Source: Paenibacillus sp. GP183 | Lineage (GTDB): Bacteria > Bacillota > Bacilli > Paenibacillales > NBRC-103111 | DNA: 64,000 nt | Reading direction: 5' to 3' | NCBI RefSeq assembly: GCF_900104695.1 | Contig: NZ_FNSW01000001.1 | Location: 1,674,001 to 1,738,000 of the forward strand | Shown here: positions 9,005 to 17,608 of the stretch, piece after piece | Layout of the letters: every line of letters begins with the position of its first letter | How positions within the stretch are numbered: the first letter of the stretch is position 1 | The notes under the pieces: model-generated | Database searches by the model: none | The model's input: only the letters and a program-made list of their open reading frames with translations | What the model was told of the DNA's origin: nothing | Position numbers and translations under genes: made by a program

Positions 9005-10388
9005 TTTTGAGGCATAAAAAAGGGACTTCACCCCAACTTGGCGAAGTTTTTCGGTGACCAAACCAAAAACCCAAGAACGGAGGAAGTCACCTTGTATATT
9101 CTCCAAGAAAGTCTATTTTCCTTTGAGGATCTGCTGAAAATGCAATCAAAAGATCGATTACCAATCTTTTTTAGCGTTCTCGATCTTCGTCCTTACGCCA
9201 AAGAGTTGAGAAGTCGTTCACCCCGAGGCGCTGACGGCCACTGTAGAGAAGGTTTGCTACGTGCGCTTCTAGCTGCACCGCTCGAGCACATCCATACGTT
9301 TACTGGTTTGCATCATCGGCTGGAAACGGATCTTCGATTTCGCTATCAGTGTGGACTTCCGCTAGATCGCGAAGCGCCGTCTGTCTCTACGCTAAGCCGA
9401 GTCTTCGCCGTGTTGACCAAGAAAAACTTGGCAAAGCAGCTTTTCGAGGATTTGGTCAAACGCTGCCAGCATGAGGGCATCATCGACGGCAGCCATGTCG
9501 CGATCGACAGCGCCGCCATCCATTCTTATGAGAAGAAGCAGCCCAAGCGCAAAAGTGAGCAGACCGGCGATGCGAACTGGGGTGCGAAGTTTGATTCATT
9601 CGGCAACAAAATGACTTGGTTCGGCTATAAGCTCCATCTAGCTGTAGACACGAAAAGTGAGCTTCCGCTAGCACTGGAAGTCACGCCGGCGCATGTCAAT
9701 GACGGGGAGATGGCGCCCGGTCTGATTGAGAAAGTAGCTGTTAAAACGAACACACAATTCTTCATGCTTGATGCGGGCTACGACCAAATGAAGGTTTACG
9801 AAGCCGCTCGAAACGTGAGGGCGCAAGCCATTATCCCCCTCAACCCCCGAGGAGAAAAAGAACCGCCTGCCGCAATGACAACAAACGGAACGCCATGTTG
9901 CTCGATGGGGTTCTCCATGACATACTGGGGCGCTGACGGCGATTACTTGAAGTTCCGTTGTCCTCACGCTGTAGGCAAAGTCGAGTGTCCGTTAGGCATG
10001 GCCGCCTGTTCATCTTCCAACTATGGCATGGTCGTTAAAGTAGATGTAAAGGACGATCTCCGGCGTTATTGCAGCCCGCATCGGGACACAAAGCGCTGGA
10101 AAGAGCTTTACAACGAACGCACCAGCGTAGAACGATGCAACTCCAGAATGAAAACTTATCTTACGGCAGACGACATGCATGTCTGGGGTATTCAGAAAGT
10201 AACGACTCACCAGTATCTGAATGCCATTGTACTGCTTGTATCTGCCCTTTCCGTTGCTTCTAGAAAGATCCAAGTAGCTGCAGTTTGAAAAATTAGCAAA
10301 CACGAAATTCTGCAGGTCTGCCTATTTTTAGAATCCAGCTACGCAATAGCCCTGAGGTTATTAGTTTTTTCCCTTTTTAAGTCAAAAA
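9005..10388 (+). mobile_element. IS element with IS4/IS5/IS1182-like DDE transposase (ends approximate)
   Basis: Contains one transposase gene. Candidate terminal inverted repeats share TTTTGA and AAAAAGGGA (9005-9025 and 10370-10388 reversed). No clear target duplication was found, so the ends are provisional. It lies 30 bp upstream of the collagen-like gene. Confidence 0.6.
9092..10288 (+). CDS. DDE transposase (IS4/IS5/IS1182-like)
   Basis: 398 residues from the TTG at 9092, which has GGAGG at good spacing; longer readings have no ribosome site. An N-terminal DUF772-type helical region (about residues 15-110) is followed by a DDE nuclease core: 'HVAIDSAAIHSYEKK' (first Asp), 'FMLDAGYDQMKVYEAA' (second Asp) and 'NERTSVERCNSRMKTYL' (Glu). 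A cysteine-containing insert occurs around residues 270-330. It looks intact. The family name is by motif only. Confidence 0.85.
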   Translation: MYILQESLFSFEDLLKMQSKDRLPIFFSVLDLRPYAKELRSRSPRGADGHCREGLLRALLAAPLEHIHTFTGLHHRLETDLRFRYQCGLPLDREAPSVSTLSRVFAVLTKKNLAKQLFEDLVKRCQHEGIIDGSHVAIDSAAIHSYEKKQPKRKSEQTGDANWGAKFDSFGNKMTWFGYKLHLAVDTKSELPLALEVTPAHVNDGEMAPGLIEKVAVKTNTQFFMLDAGYDQMKVYEAARNVRAQAIIPLNPRGEKEPPAAMTTNGTPCCSMGFSMTYWGADGDYLKFRCPHAVGKVECPLGMAACSSSNYGMVVKVDVKDDLRRYCSPHRDTKRWKELYNERTSVERCNSRMKTYLTADDMHVWGIQKVTTHQYLNAIVLLVSALSVASRKIQVAAV

Positions 10389-10497
10389 CGGAATTATGCA
10401 AAATGCTCATGTACATACTCAATAACTTCCTTCCGAATTTTTGGAATTTTTGATATGCCTTTTAATTTTTGCGACATCCCAATCACCCTATGGACAA

Positions 10498-10740
10498 TCA
10501 TATGAGAATATTTTCGACTTGTAAATATATTAAAAATAGCCTACCCAAATGGAGTAGGCGGCTATAGACAACTGAAGATAGTGGGATTCGTCCTTGAAAA
10601 TTCTTTGTGTCCATCCATATCTTTTCAAACTCAGTTTCCCACTCCTGTGCCATCTTCGGATCGTGGATCACAACCAACACCTCATCGTTTATTGTCGCCG
10701 CTGACGCAGAGTTATTAAAGGTTAGGCAACATTTTCAACA
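10498..10740 (-). pseudogene. Phospholipase D-like nuclease, C-terminal remnant
   Basis: The frame opens only near 10740. It reads 'LTFNNSASAATINDEVLVVIHDPKMAQEWETEFEKIW', which matches the end of PLD-family nucleases and transphosphatidylases (the Asn-rich segment after the HKD motif and the closing 'DP..A..wetEFeklW' helix). The HKD motif itself is absent. The remnant begins 7 bp from the right transposon end at 10747, as if the element's edge had cut the gene. Confidence 0.6.
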
Positions 10741-10746
10741 TTCAAC

Positions 10747-10811
10747 GTCGTGTATAAAGAATTGATTCTAATGAATTCTGCAACAACTCTAACGAATTAT
10801 GGAATTTCACA
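10747..10811 (-). mobile_element. Right end copy A (RE-A) of a Tn7-like element
   Basis: 64 bp (72 with the trailing A-tract) identical to 42514-42578. Read on the minus strand it begins TGTGAAATTCCATAATTCG. It contains two direct 13-bp repeats (CTAAYGAATTMTG) spaced 21 bp, like transposase binding sites. It is followed by an A-tract and then directly by LE2, giving the order RE-A, A-tract, LE2. Confidence 0.6.
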
Positions 10812-10819
10812 AAAAAAAA

Positions 10820-10888
10820 TGTTATTTTTCATGAAAAATTATAAATTTGAGCCCGCAAACCCACGTGACTCCGTCTATATTGTTTCAT
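10820..10888 (+). mobile_element. Diverged left end (LE2) of a Tn7-like element
   Basis: Aligns without gaps to LE1 at a constant offset of 2882 bp, about 76% identical. It includes the GAGCCCGCAAAC block, and its hairpin is broken by substitutions. It would pair with RE-B at 42514 to bound a 31.8-kb element. It starts directly after the A-tract that follows RE-A. Confidence 0.5.
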
Positions 10889-11092
10889 GATTTATGATCA
10901 GGGGCATTTTTTGAGGATCTGTTTTTCAGATAAAATTGTAATTAAAAAACGCTGCATTCATCCCTAATGCATAATTATGCACCTTTTGACCAACCTTTCT
11001 TTCTTGACTCAGTTTAACAATACATAACACTTCCGTCGTGCATAGACAAGCGCAAAAAAAGACCCAGACGAGAATGTCTGGGTCTTATGAGT
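10889..11092. other. Non-coding stretch between LE2 and the IS6-family element
   Basis: No gene is seen. A perfect 14-bp palindrome TGCATAATTATGCA lies at 10968-10981. Confidence 0.4.
11059..11086 (+). terminator. Strong hairpin upstream of the IS6-family element
   Basis: Perfect 11-bp stem AAGACCCAGAC/GTCTGGGTCTT with loop GAGAAT. A run of A precedes it, so it would terminate minus-strand transcripts coming through the IS element. Confidence 0.55.
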
Positions 11093-11921
11093 GGTTGTGG
11101 TGCAAAGCTTTAATTCATGATAACATAACTGAAATTGAAGTCATGGGATGGAGCAACTTACTTTGGGAACGCAATTGAATTTATTCAAATGGAAGCATTA
11201 TGAATCATCGATTATTTTACTAACCGTAAGATGGTATTTGAAATATAGTTTAAGCTATCGAGATATCGTAGAAATGATGGGTGAACGGGGATTAAAGATT
11301 TCTCATACGACGATTATGAGATGGGTCCATGAGTTCGGACCCGAAATTGATAAACGAATCCGCCCCTTTTTGAAACCTACAAACGATTCATGGAGAACGG
11401 ACGAAACGTACATTAAAGTCAAAGGTCAATGGAAGTATTTATATAGGGCTGTTGATTCTATGGGGAAAACAATTGATTTTATGTTATCTGAAAATCGAGA
11501 TATGGCGGCAGCTAAGCGCTTTTTTACAAAGGCTTTGTCTTCTACCCATAATCAAAACCCACGTGTGATCACTTTGGATAAAAATCCAGCGTACCCACCA
11601 GCTATACTAGAATTAATGAGTGAGAAATCCATGCCAAAGGAAACCACGATTAGACAGACCAAGTATCTGAACAATATTGTGGAGCAAGATCATCGGTTCA
11701 TTAAGAAAATCACAAAACCAATGCTTGGTTTCAAAACGTTCCAAACCGCAGAACAGACGTTAAAGGGAATCGAGGCTATGCATATGATTAGGAAAGGGCA
11801 GGTTGAAACTTCGTCTGTCCTCACTGCTATTGAATGGATCAACAAAATTTTAGGGTAGTGGTATAGACAATCTACAATTTATCGGGCAATTGCTTTTTTA
11901 ATTAATTGTTGCACCATAACC
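11093..11921 (+). mobile_element. IS6-family insertion sequence
   Basis: About 829 bp, the usual IS6 size. Ends are GGTTGTGGTGCAAAGC on the left and the reverse complement of GGTTATGGTGCAACAA on the right. No matching 8-bp target duplication is seen, which may mean later recombination. It sits 63 bp beyond the 3' end of the chromate transporter pair. Confidence 0.8.
11148..11858 (+). CDS. IS6-family transposase
   Basis: 236 residues, full length. An N-terminal helix-turn-helix ('SLSYRDIVEMMGERGLKISHTTIMRWV') precedes the DDE core: 'WRTDETYIKVKGQWKYLYRAVD', 'VITLDKNPAYPPAI' and 'NNIVEQDHRFIKKI'. All three acidic residues are present, so the protein is probably active. Confidence 0.92.
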   Translation: MEQLTLGTQLNLFKWKHYESSIILLTVRWYLKYSLSYRDIVEMMGERGLKISHTTIMRWVHEFGPEIDKRIRPFLKPTNDSWRTDETYIKVKGQWKYLYRAVDSMGKTIDFMLSENRDMAAAKRFFTKALSSTHNQNPRVITLDKNPAYPPAILELMSEKSMPKETTIRQTKYLNNIVEQDHRFIKKITKPMLGFKTFQTAEQTLKGIEAMHMIRKGQVETSSVLTAIEWINKILG

Positions 11922-11984
11922 CAATAACTTGAGGTCTATCAAAACCTACGACAAAAATAAGACTCAACATTAAAAATACCACAA

Positions 11985-12527
11985 CTAAATGCTGAAATGG
12001 GCCACAACTACACCACCATAAACAAAAGCAACTAAAATGACGATTGCAGGATGAACCTTTTTTATGCCCAATAACCAGTAGGCCACAGCTGCTATGCACA
12101 AAGACTGCAAGATGCCGAGGGTATGAATGGAGTTGGATCCCATTTGCCAGGTTAAGATAAGCATCATAATGGCAATCACCGGCTGCACTAGCATTGTCAT
12201 GCCTTTAACTGCCGAGGAATTCCGATACTTTTGCAGCACCTTAAGCAGTAAAATAAGCGCGGCAGCGGAGGGGAGAATTGTGGCAATTAGAGCTAGAACC
12301 ATACCTGTTAAACCGTACACATCGTAACCGACAAAGGCGGCAATTTTGGTTGCGATCGGACCGGGCAATGCATTGCCAAGTGCCAAAATATTCGAAAACT
12401 GTTGGTCGTCCGCCCAATGATAATGAGTGACGATCTCCTGATACATAAGCGGTATGGAGGCGGGACCTCCACCGTATCCGAGCACATTGGCAATAAAGAA
12501 CCCGATGATCAGATTTATCCAGTCCAT
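11985..12527 (-). CDS. Chromate transporter family protein (half-size CHR, second of pair)
   Basis: 180 residues with about five membrane segments and the CHR signatures 'NVLGYGGGPASIPLMYQE' and 'LALGNALPGPIATKIAAFVGY'. Half-size CHR proteins occur as gene pairs that form one transporter. The start overlaps the first half by 13 bp and has GGGAGG. Known CHR members export chromate, but here the pair ends a catabolic cluster, so an organic anion is also possible. Confidence 0.88.
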   Translation of the reverse strand: MDWINLIIGFFIANVLGYGGGPASIPLMYQEIVTHYHWADDQQFSNILALGNALPGPIATKIAAFVGYDVYGLTGMVLALIATILPSAAALILLLKVLQKYRNSSAVKGMTMLVQPVIAIMMLILTWQMGSNSIHTLGILQSLCIAAVAYWLLGIKKVHPAIVILVAFVYGGVVVAHFSI

Positions 12528-13147
12528 GTGGAGGAATCCTCCCTCTTTATATTTTTGTTCCTTTGCTTTCTTTCCTTGAACCGGCCGAGCGTTTTCAAAT
12601 GAAAGGCACCGTACAAAAGAAACATAGCAATGACAATCGCCGGATGGACATGAATGATCTGAAGCAGCAAAAAGGAAATGGCGAATAAGGCGAAGCCAAG
12701 CGGCTTTCCGAGTCCCTTCATGGCCCGTTCGCCGAATTCGTAAGCCATCTGTCCGAGCATTACCGCGATCACGGGCACGACGGTGGAGATAATCCCTTGA
12801 ATGATTTTCGAGCCGCTCAATACGTACACCGCCGAGAGTAAAGCGATCATAGCAATGGAGGAGGGGATGATATGCGATAGCACAGCGATGACGGCTCCTA
12901 AAACTCCCCTCTGGCTATAGCCTAAATAGGCGGCCATTTTGGTGGCGATAGGTCCGGGAAGCGCATTGGCGAGCGCAAGAATTTCACCGAATTCCTCATC
13001 CTTCATCCAGCCGTATTTGTTTACGGCCTCATAGCGAATCAGCGGAATGACGGAGGGACCTCCCCCGTAGCCCAAAATCCCCGTTTTGCACATCGCCCAA
13101 GCGAGCTGAGCATATACTGTGGACTGTTGGTTTTCTTGATACTCCAT
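12515..13147 (-). CDS. Chromate transporter family protein (half-size CHR, first of pair)
   Basis: 210 residues with the same layout as its partner: 'TGILGYGGGPSVIPLIRYE' and 'LALANALPGPIATKMAAYLGY', then four or five hydrophobic helices and a basic tail. The ribosome site is GGAG. It starts 97 bp after the ketopantoate-reductase-like gene on the same strand, compatible with one long transcript. The substrate is not shown by the sequence. Confidence 0.88.
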   Translation of the reverse strand: MEYQENQQSTVYAQLAWAMCKTGILGYGGGPSVIPLIRYEAVNKYGWMKDEEFGEILALANALPGPIATKMAAYLGYSQRGVLGAVIAVLSHIIPSSIAMIALLSAVYVLSGSKIIQGIISTVVPVIAVMLGQMAYEFGERAMKGLGKPLGFALFAISFLLLQIIHVHPAIVIAMFLLYGAFHLKTLGRFKERKQRNKNIKREDSSTWTG

Positions 13148-13244
13148 GTTATAACTCCATTCCCATACGGCTTTTGTACCGTGTAATCAAAACCTGGCAG
13201 TCAACCTCTGTGGATCAAGAAGACCGTCATTTCCGCCTTCATGA

Positions 13245-14282
13245 TCATTTGCTTCGTCTTTCGTCATAAACCGCTTTTAAGTCATATAAGTTTTTCCAAT
13301 CCATTACTCTTTCCCCGTTTTCCAGTTCTCTGATGAACCGAGTGACATGAGAAACAAGCGGGAGCGTTAAACCATATTTCAACCCGATATCAAGAATAGG
13401 CTTCAGTTGAAACTCTAATTCCGTTTTCCGCTTGCGAACTGCAAGGTCGCGCCAAATGCCGCTTTTTGTTTTTTTGTTTGTAGCCATGCGCTCGCTCAAT
13501 TTCTCCAACTGAGCATCCAAAGCCATACTATTCCTTTGACCGCGGGGATACACAAGCGCTGGTTCCCAGTCGTCAAAGCCCATGGGACAAACGTTTTCTT
13601 TCTCAGCGACCTCCAGCACTTCCGAGCACAGCTCCATCAACACTTCACGCAGGTCCCGGTTTCTGACCACGTCGGCCATCGCTTCATCCGCCAAAGCCGT
13701 GGCATACAGCAAAGCAATATAAGACAGCTTGCCCCACAGGTAGCCCCAAATGTTATCTGTTACGTTTACGGGTCCCCAGCACGCCAGCCTTCTTTGCAAG
13801 TCGAGTATCCGTTCGGAAATCGTTCCGTCCAATTCTCCAAGAAACAACGAAGAAACGCCACCGTATAAAATTCGTCCAGGCTCTAAATAATCCGCCGAAA
13901 AATTAACAAAACAGCCGATTGTCCGCTCTTTTCCAATCAGTTCGGAAATGATGTTTTCGCACAGACCGTTTTGAAAGGAGACAACCGCGGACTGCTCCGT
14001 CAGCAAAGGCATGATTTGCCTCATGGCCGTTTCGGTATGCTGTCCCTTCACACAAAGAAAAACCATATCCAAAGGTTTCCCACGTTGCAATAAATGTTCG
14101 GGCGTATAGGCTTCACCCTGAACTGTAAAGGCTTCCTCACCTTCAATCGTAAGCCCGGTTCCATTTATATAATCGACATGCTCTTTCACGATATCACAAA
14201 ATACGACTTGCTCGCCAGCCCTTGTCAAATACGCGCCCAATACACCGCCGATAGCTCCTGATCCGATGATCGCAATTTCCAT
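13245..14282 (-). CDS. Ketopantoate reductase (PanE/ApbA) family protein
   Basis: 345 residues. The N-terminal Rossmann motif 'IAIIGSGAIGGVLGAYLTRAG' binds NADP, and 'VFLCVKGQHTETAM' and 'VVSFQNGLCEN' are typical of the family. The C-terminal helical domain is longer than in true PanE (about 300 residues). Among catabolic genes rather than pantothenate genes, it more likely reduces or oxidises another 2-oxo/2-hydroxy acid. Start has AAGGAGG; it lies 11 bp after the first SDR. Confidence 0.85.
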   Translation of the reverse strand: MEIAIIGSGAIGGVLGAYLTRAGEQVVFCDIVKEHVDYINGTGLTIEGEEAFTVQGEAYTPEHLLQRGKPLDMVFLCVKGQHTETAMRQIMPLLTEQSAVVSFQNGLCENIISELIGKERTIGCFVNFSADYLEPGRILYGGVSSLFLGELDGTISERILDLQRRLACWGPVNVTDNIWGYLWGKLSYIALLYATALADEAMADVVRNRDLREVLMELCSEVLEVAEKENVCPMGFDDWEPALVYPRGQRNSMALDAQLEKLSERMATNKKTKSGIWRDLAVRKRKTELEFQLKPILDIGLKYGLTLPLVSHVTRFIRELENGERVMDWKNLYDLKAVYDERRSK

Positions 14283-14293
14283 GGATAACCTCC

Positions 14294-15112
14294 TTAAAAC
14301 ATGTGATGCCCGCCGTCAACGGAAATAACTTGTCCGTTAATGTAGCTAGCGTAATCGGATGCGAGGAACACGACGGGATAAGCGATTTCTTCAGCTTGGC
14401 CCAGCCGGTGCAGCGAGATGGCATCCAGCAGTTGCTTCTGTTTCTCCTCCTGCATCGCATCCCATTGCTTCGTTGTCGAAGGATTGGACAACACAAAACC
14501 GGGTGCTACATTGTTTACAGTAATCCCGTAAGCCCCCAATTCCCGGGCCATCTGCCTCGTCAGTCCAATCTGCCCAGCCTTGGCGCTCGTATAGGCTTGA
14601 ATGCCGGTCAAGCTGAAGCTTCTTCCCGCCCCGCTGGAAATGTTGACGATGCGGCCGTATTGTTGCTTCTTCATGATTGGAGCAACTTCGCGAATCATAT
14701 AAAATACCGCTTTTAAATTAATATTGACAACTTGCTCCCACTGCTCGTCCGTCACTTGATCTACGGGCTGATGGACTTGTCCAACAACCCCGCCCGCGTT
14801 GTTGACCAGAATGTGCACACCCTGATACGTTTGCATAACCTTGCTTAACAGCTGCCGTACTTCCGCCGGGTCGGTCAAATTGAAGGCGCCTACTTCAATC
14901 TGCCCCCCCGTTTGTTCCGCCCGGATCAGCTCATCAATTTCCTGTTTCGTCTCATCCAGCTCTTTACCGCTCACGTCGGTTCCATAAACGGAAGCGCCGC
15001 ATTTCGCAAACTCCTTGCAAATTGTTTTCCCAAAACCATGGCCGGCCCCAGATACAATGACGACCTTGCCATGGAAACTGATGGAATGTCCACTTTTAAC
15101 ATTTTTAACCAT
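14294..15112 (-). CDS. Short-chain dehydrogenase/reductase (SDR 1)
   Basis: 272 residues from the ATG at 15112 (GGAGG before it; the upstream reading is not family-like). Cofactor motif 'VIVSGAGHGFGKTICKEF' in place of the usual TGxxxGIG, 'NNAGG', the catalytic Ser in 'IVNISSGAGRS', and 'YTSAKAGQIGLTR' with the Tyr-Lys pair. First reading 'GHGFG' instead of 'GxGIG' is slightly unusual. Substrate unknown; one of three SDRs in tandem. Confidence 0.85.
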   Translation of the reverse strand: MVKNVKSGHSISFHGKVVIVSGAGHGFGKTICKEFAKCGASVYGTDVSGKELDETKQEIDELIRAEQTGGQIEVGAFNLTDPAEVRQLLSKVMQTYQGVHILVNNAGGVVGQVHQPVDQVTDEQWEQVVNINLKAVFYMIREVAPIMKKQQYGRIVNISSGAGRSFSLTGIQAYTSAKAGQIGLTRQMARELGAYGITVNNVAPGFVLSNPSTTKQWDAMQEEKQKQLLDAISLHRLGQAEEIAYPVVFLASDYASYINGQVISVDGGHHMF

Positions 15113-15207
15113 AAATGACCTCCGCATGTCTTTTTTTACAGCTTCGAATGAGTATAGTTGTTTTTTCGGGCCTAGATGAGAAATAAAGGAGATCAGTTTC
15201 ATCTCCT

Positions 15208-15996
15208 TTATTTGATAGAAATCAGATCTCCGACAAAGGAGGACAATCCTCCATCGACGCCTAATGCTTGTCCTGTAATAAAGGAAGCGGAGTCGCTGGC
15301 CAAGAAAACGGCGGCGCTGGCCACTTCATCGGGATTTCCTAAACGATTGAGCGGATAATGATTTCTCAATTGGGCTTCCGCAGCTGCCGGGTCATCCATT
15401 TTACCTAAGAACTGCTCTTCCAGCAGTGGCGTTCGAATCGAACCCGGACATAGGCTGTTCACCCGAATGCCAAATTTGCCGTACTCGGCTGCAGCCGCTT
15501 TACTAAGAAGGATGACCCCGCCTTTAGCCGCCGAATAGACGCCTAAGCCAGGCCACGCGGCAAGACCAGCAACGGAAGCCATGTTGATAATGCTGCCTGA
15601 GCCTTGGGCCTTCATGATCGGCAGAACAAACTTCAGGCCTAGGAAAACTCCTTTAAGATTCGTATTGATCGTCCTGTCCCATTCTTCTTCGGTCGTATCG
15701 GCTATCGTAGTAAAATATTCAAGCCCGGCATTATTAAACATGATATCGATTTTTCCGAATTGACGATGAACGGTATCGATTAAACGGTTCATATCTGTCG
15801 CATTCGTCACGTCCGTTTGTTGAAACGTTGCTTGCCCGTCTTGACTGCGAATCAGCTCCACCGTTTCCATTCCCGCTTGCTCGTTCAGATCGGCGACGAC
15901 AACAGTCGCGCCTTCCTTGGCGAAGAGCAGCGCGGAGGACCGACCAATACCTGAACCAGCGCCTGTAATAATCGATATTTTGTCTTTTAATTGCAT
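15208..15996 (-). CDS. Short-chain dehydrogenase/reductase (SDR 2)
   Basis: 262 residues, classical SDR: 'IITGAGSGIGRSSALLFAKEG', 'MFNNAGLEYF', 'IINMASVAGLAAWPGL' and 'VYSAAKGGVILLSKAAA' (Tyr-x3-Lys). The Asp after strand two ('VVVADLNEQ') favours NAD. GGGAGG precedes the ATG. It is separated from the next SDR by 18 bp. Substrate unknown. Confidence 0.88.
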   Translation of the reverse strand: MQLKDKISIITGAGSGIGRSSALLFAKEGATVVVADLNEQAGMETVELIRSQDGQATFQQTDVTNATDMNRLIDTVHRQFGKIDIMFNNAGLEYFTTIADTTEEEWDRTINTNLKGVFLGLKFVLPIMKAQGSGSIINMASVAGLAAWPGLGVYSAAKGGVILLSKAAAAEYGKFGIRVNSLCPGSIRTPLLEEQFLGKMDDPAAAEAQLRNHYPLNRLGNPDEVASAAVFLASDSASFITGQALGVDGGLSSFVGDLISIK

Positions 15997-16014
15997 GTAA
16001 AATAGCCTCCCGGA

Positions 16015-16782
16015 CTACATCATCACTTCTCCGCCATTTGGCGATAATACTTGTCCGCAATAAAAATTGCCCGTCTCCCCGGCCAGAAAAGCGATGCTGA
16101 CAGCCACATCCCGGACTGTTCCTAACCGTTGCAACGGAATTTTCGAAGTCAAATTGCTGCGGATCTGATCTGCCGTTGTATGCAGATGACGCGCTTCCTC
16201 CTCAATCATGTCAGTCTCAATCGGACCCGGCGCAACCGCATTGACCAAAATCCCGTGAGGAGCCATTTCGCGCGCCAGCGCCTTGGTAAACCCGATAATA
16301 CCGGCTTTAACCGCCGAATAATGAACAGAGCCTGCTTCTCCGCGCTGACCCCAATTGGATGCGATGTTAATGATTTTTCCGCCGTTATTCTGTTTCATGT
16401 ATGGAATCGTTTCCTGCGAAAACAGAAAGCTTCCGGTTAAATGAACCTGCAGCATCCGGTTCCATTCGTCCAAGGTGATGTCCGTAAATGATTGAAGACC
16501 CATAATTCCGGCGTTATTCACCAAAATATCGACCGAACCAAATTCCTCTGCCGTTTTCTTAACAACTCGTTTCACATCGGCCAGTTGTGTGACATCGCCT
16601 GGCACCGATATCGCTTTAAAGCCTTGGGAACGTATAAGATCGGCCGTCTTTTGCGAAATCTGTTCATCGATATCGGTAATCGCCATATTCGCGCCCAATG
16701 ATGCCAGCATTTCGGCGATGCCTTTGCCGATTCCGCGTCCGGAACCCGTTACAATCGCTGTCTTTCCTTCTAGTGTAAACAA
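16015..16782 (-). CDS. Short-chain dehydrogenase/reductase (SDR 3)
   Basis: 255 residues, TTG start with AGAAAGGATG upstream. Motifs: 'AIVTGSGRGIGKGIAEMLASLG', 'DILVNNAGIMGLQ', 'IINIASNWGQRG' and 'HYSAVKAGIIGFTKALA', ending 'GQVLSPNGGEVMM' as in FabG-like enzymes. The catalytic Ser position reads Asn-Trp after 'IAS', so the Ser of 'IAS' would serve. Substrate unknown. Confidence 0.87.
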   Translation of the reverse strand: MFTLEGKTAIVTGSGRGIGKGIAEMLASLGANMAITDIDEQISQKTADLIRSQGFKAISVPGDVTQLADVKRVVKKTAEEFGSVDILVNNAGIMGLQSFTDITLDEWNRMLQVHLTGSFLFSQETIPYMKQNNGGKIINIASNWGQRGEAGSVHYSAVKAGIIGFTKALAREMAPHGILVNAVAPGPIETDMIEEEARHLHTTADQIRSNLTSKIPLQRLGTVRDVAVSIAFLAGETGNFYCGQVLSPNGGEVMM

Positions 16783-16803
16783 TCAGCTCATCCTTTCTGC
16801 CGT

Positions 16804-17556
16804 TTACTTAAGGGCCAAGCCGTATTTCCAATTGTTTTTATCCATCTCTTCGATGAAATTAACCAACACATCGACGACGGTTTTCTCAAGCAGCTTTCCT
16901 TTTTCCACCGTACCTTTGCTCGGATCTCCACTGGCTCCGGTATCCGTCAGCTCTTCAAAGCGCCATTTGATTTCAACATGCTCCGGTAGCTCCGGAACGA
17001 CGCCTTTGGCATGCTCCATTTGCATCAATTCGGGAAACAAAGCAAGCCCCATCGAGGTTTCGCCCTCGCCTGCATGCCCCAAACCGTTCCAAACCTCAAA
17101 TGTATTCTCGGGAATCATTTTCCCCGCAGCCACCCACCAGTCGTTTAAGCTGGCGATCACCACATCCGGGTACTGGACTTTTACCGCCCGCGCTGCCAAT
17201 TCGATCGGAGCGATATTTCCGTCGTGTCCGTTAATGATAATGATTTTTTTAATTCCGTTGCGGATCACTTCTTGAAGCACTTCTTTAATGATCGACGTGA
17301 TCGTTTCAGGCTGCAGGCTGACGACAAACGGAAGCTTGTTGTAATGGGCGCTGAAGCCGTAATTAATCGGGGGAAGGACCATCAGGCCGTTGACCCGTTC
17401 AGCAACCCTTTCCGCCAACCCGTTGGAAATGAGTGTATCCGTGCCGAACGGCATATGATACCCATGGTTTTCGAACGCGCCGACTCCGAATATAACCTTG
17501 TCGATATTTGCCTCATTGTACTGGTAGCCCGTCATTTTTGATCCAATATAAGCCAT
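16804..17556 (-). CDS. Creatininase family amidohydrolase (copy 1)
   Basis: 250 residues. Metal-binding signatures of the creatininase family are present: 'VGAFENHGYHMPFGTDTL' near residue 26, 'IIINGHDGNIAPIELAARA' near 110 and 'GLGHAGEGETSMGLALFPELM' near 155. These enzymes cleave cyclic or acyclic amides with two divalent metals. A second family member lies at 22022-22738 in the same cluster. It follows the gamma-glutamyltransferase-like gene by 52 bp. Substrate not predictable. Confidence 0.88.
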   Translation of the reverse strand: MAYIGSKMTGYQYNEANIDKVIFGVGAFENHGYHMPFGTDTLISNGLAERVAERVNGLMVLPPINYGFSAHYNKLPFVVSLQPETITSIIKEVLQEVIRNGIKKIIIINGHDGNIAPIELAARAVKVQYPDVVIASLNDWWVAAGKMIPENTFEVWNGLGHAGEGETSMGLALFPELMQMEHAKGVVPELPEHVEIKWRFEELTDTGASGDPSKGTVEKGKLLEKTVVDVLVNFIEEMDKNNWKYGLALK

Positions 17557-17608
17557 TTTCGTTTCCCCTTTCGCCTGTTGATTCAGAAGCCGAGGCCGTG
17601 ATTCTTGT

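Noticed and set aside
11085-11929. 8-bp target duplication around the IS6-family element
   Set aside because: The 8 bases on either side (TTATGAGT and CAATAACT) do not match.
12215-12235. TTCCGATAC inside the chromate transporter gene as an operator
   Set aside because: Only half of the palindrome is present and it is inside a coding region.
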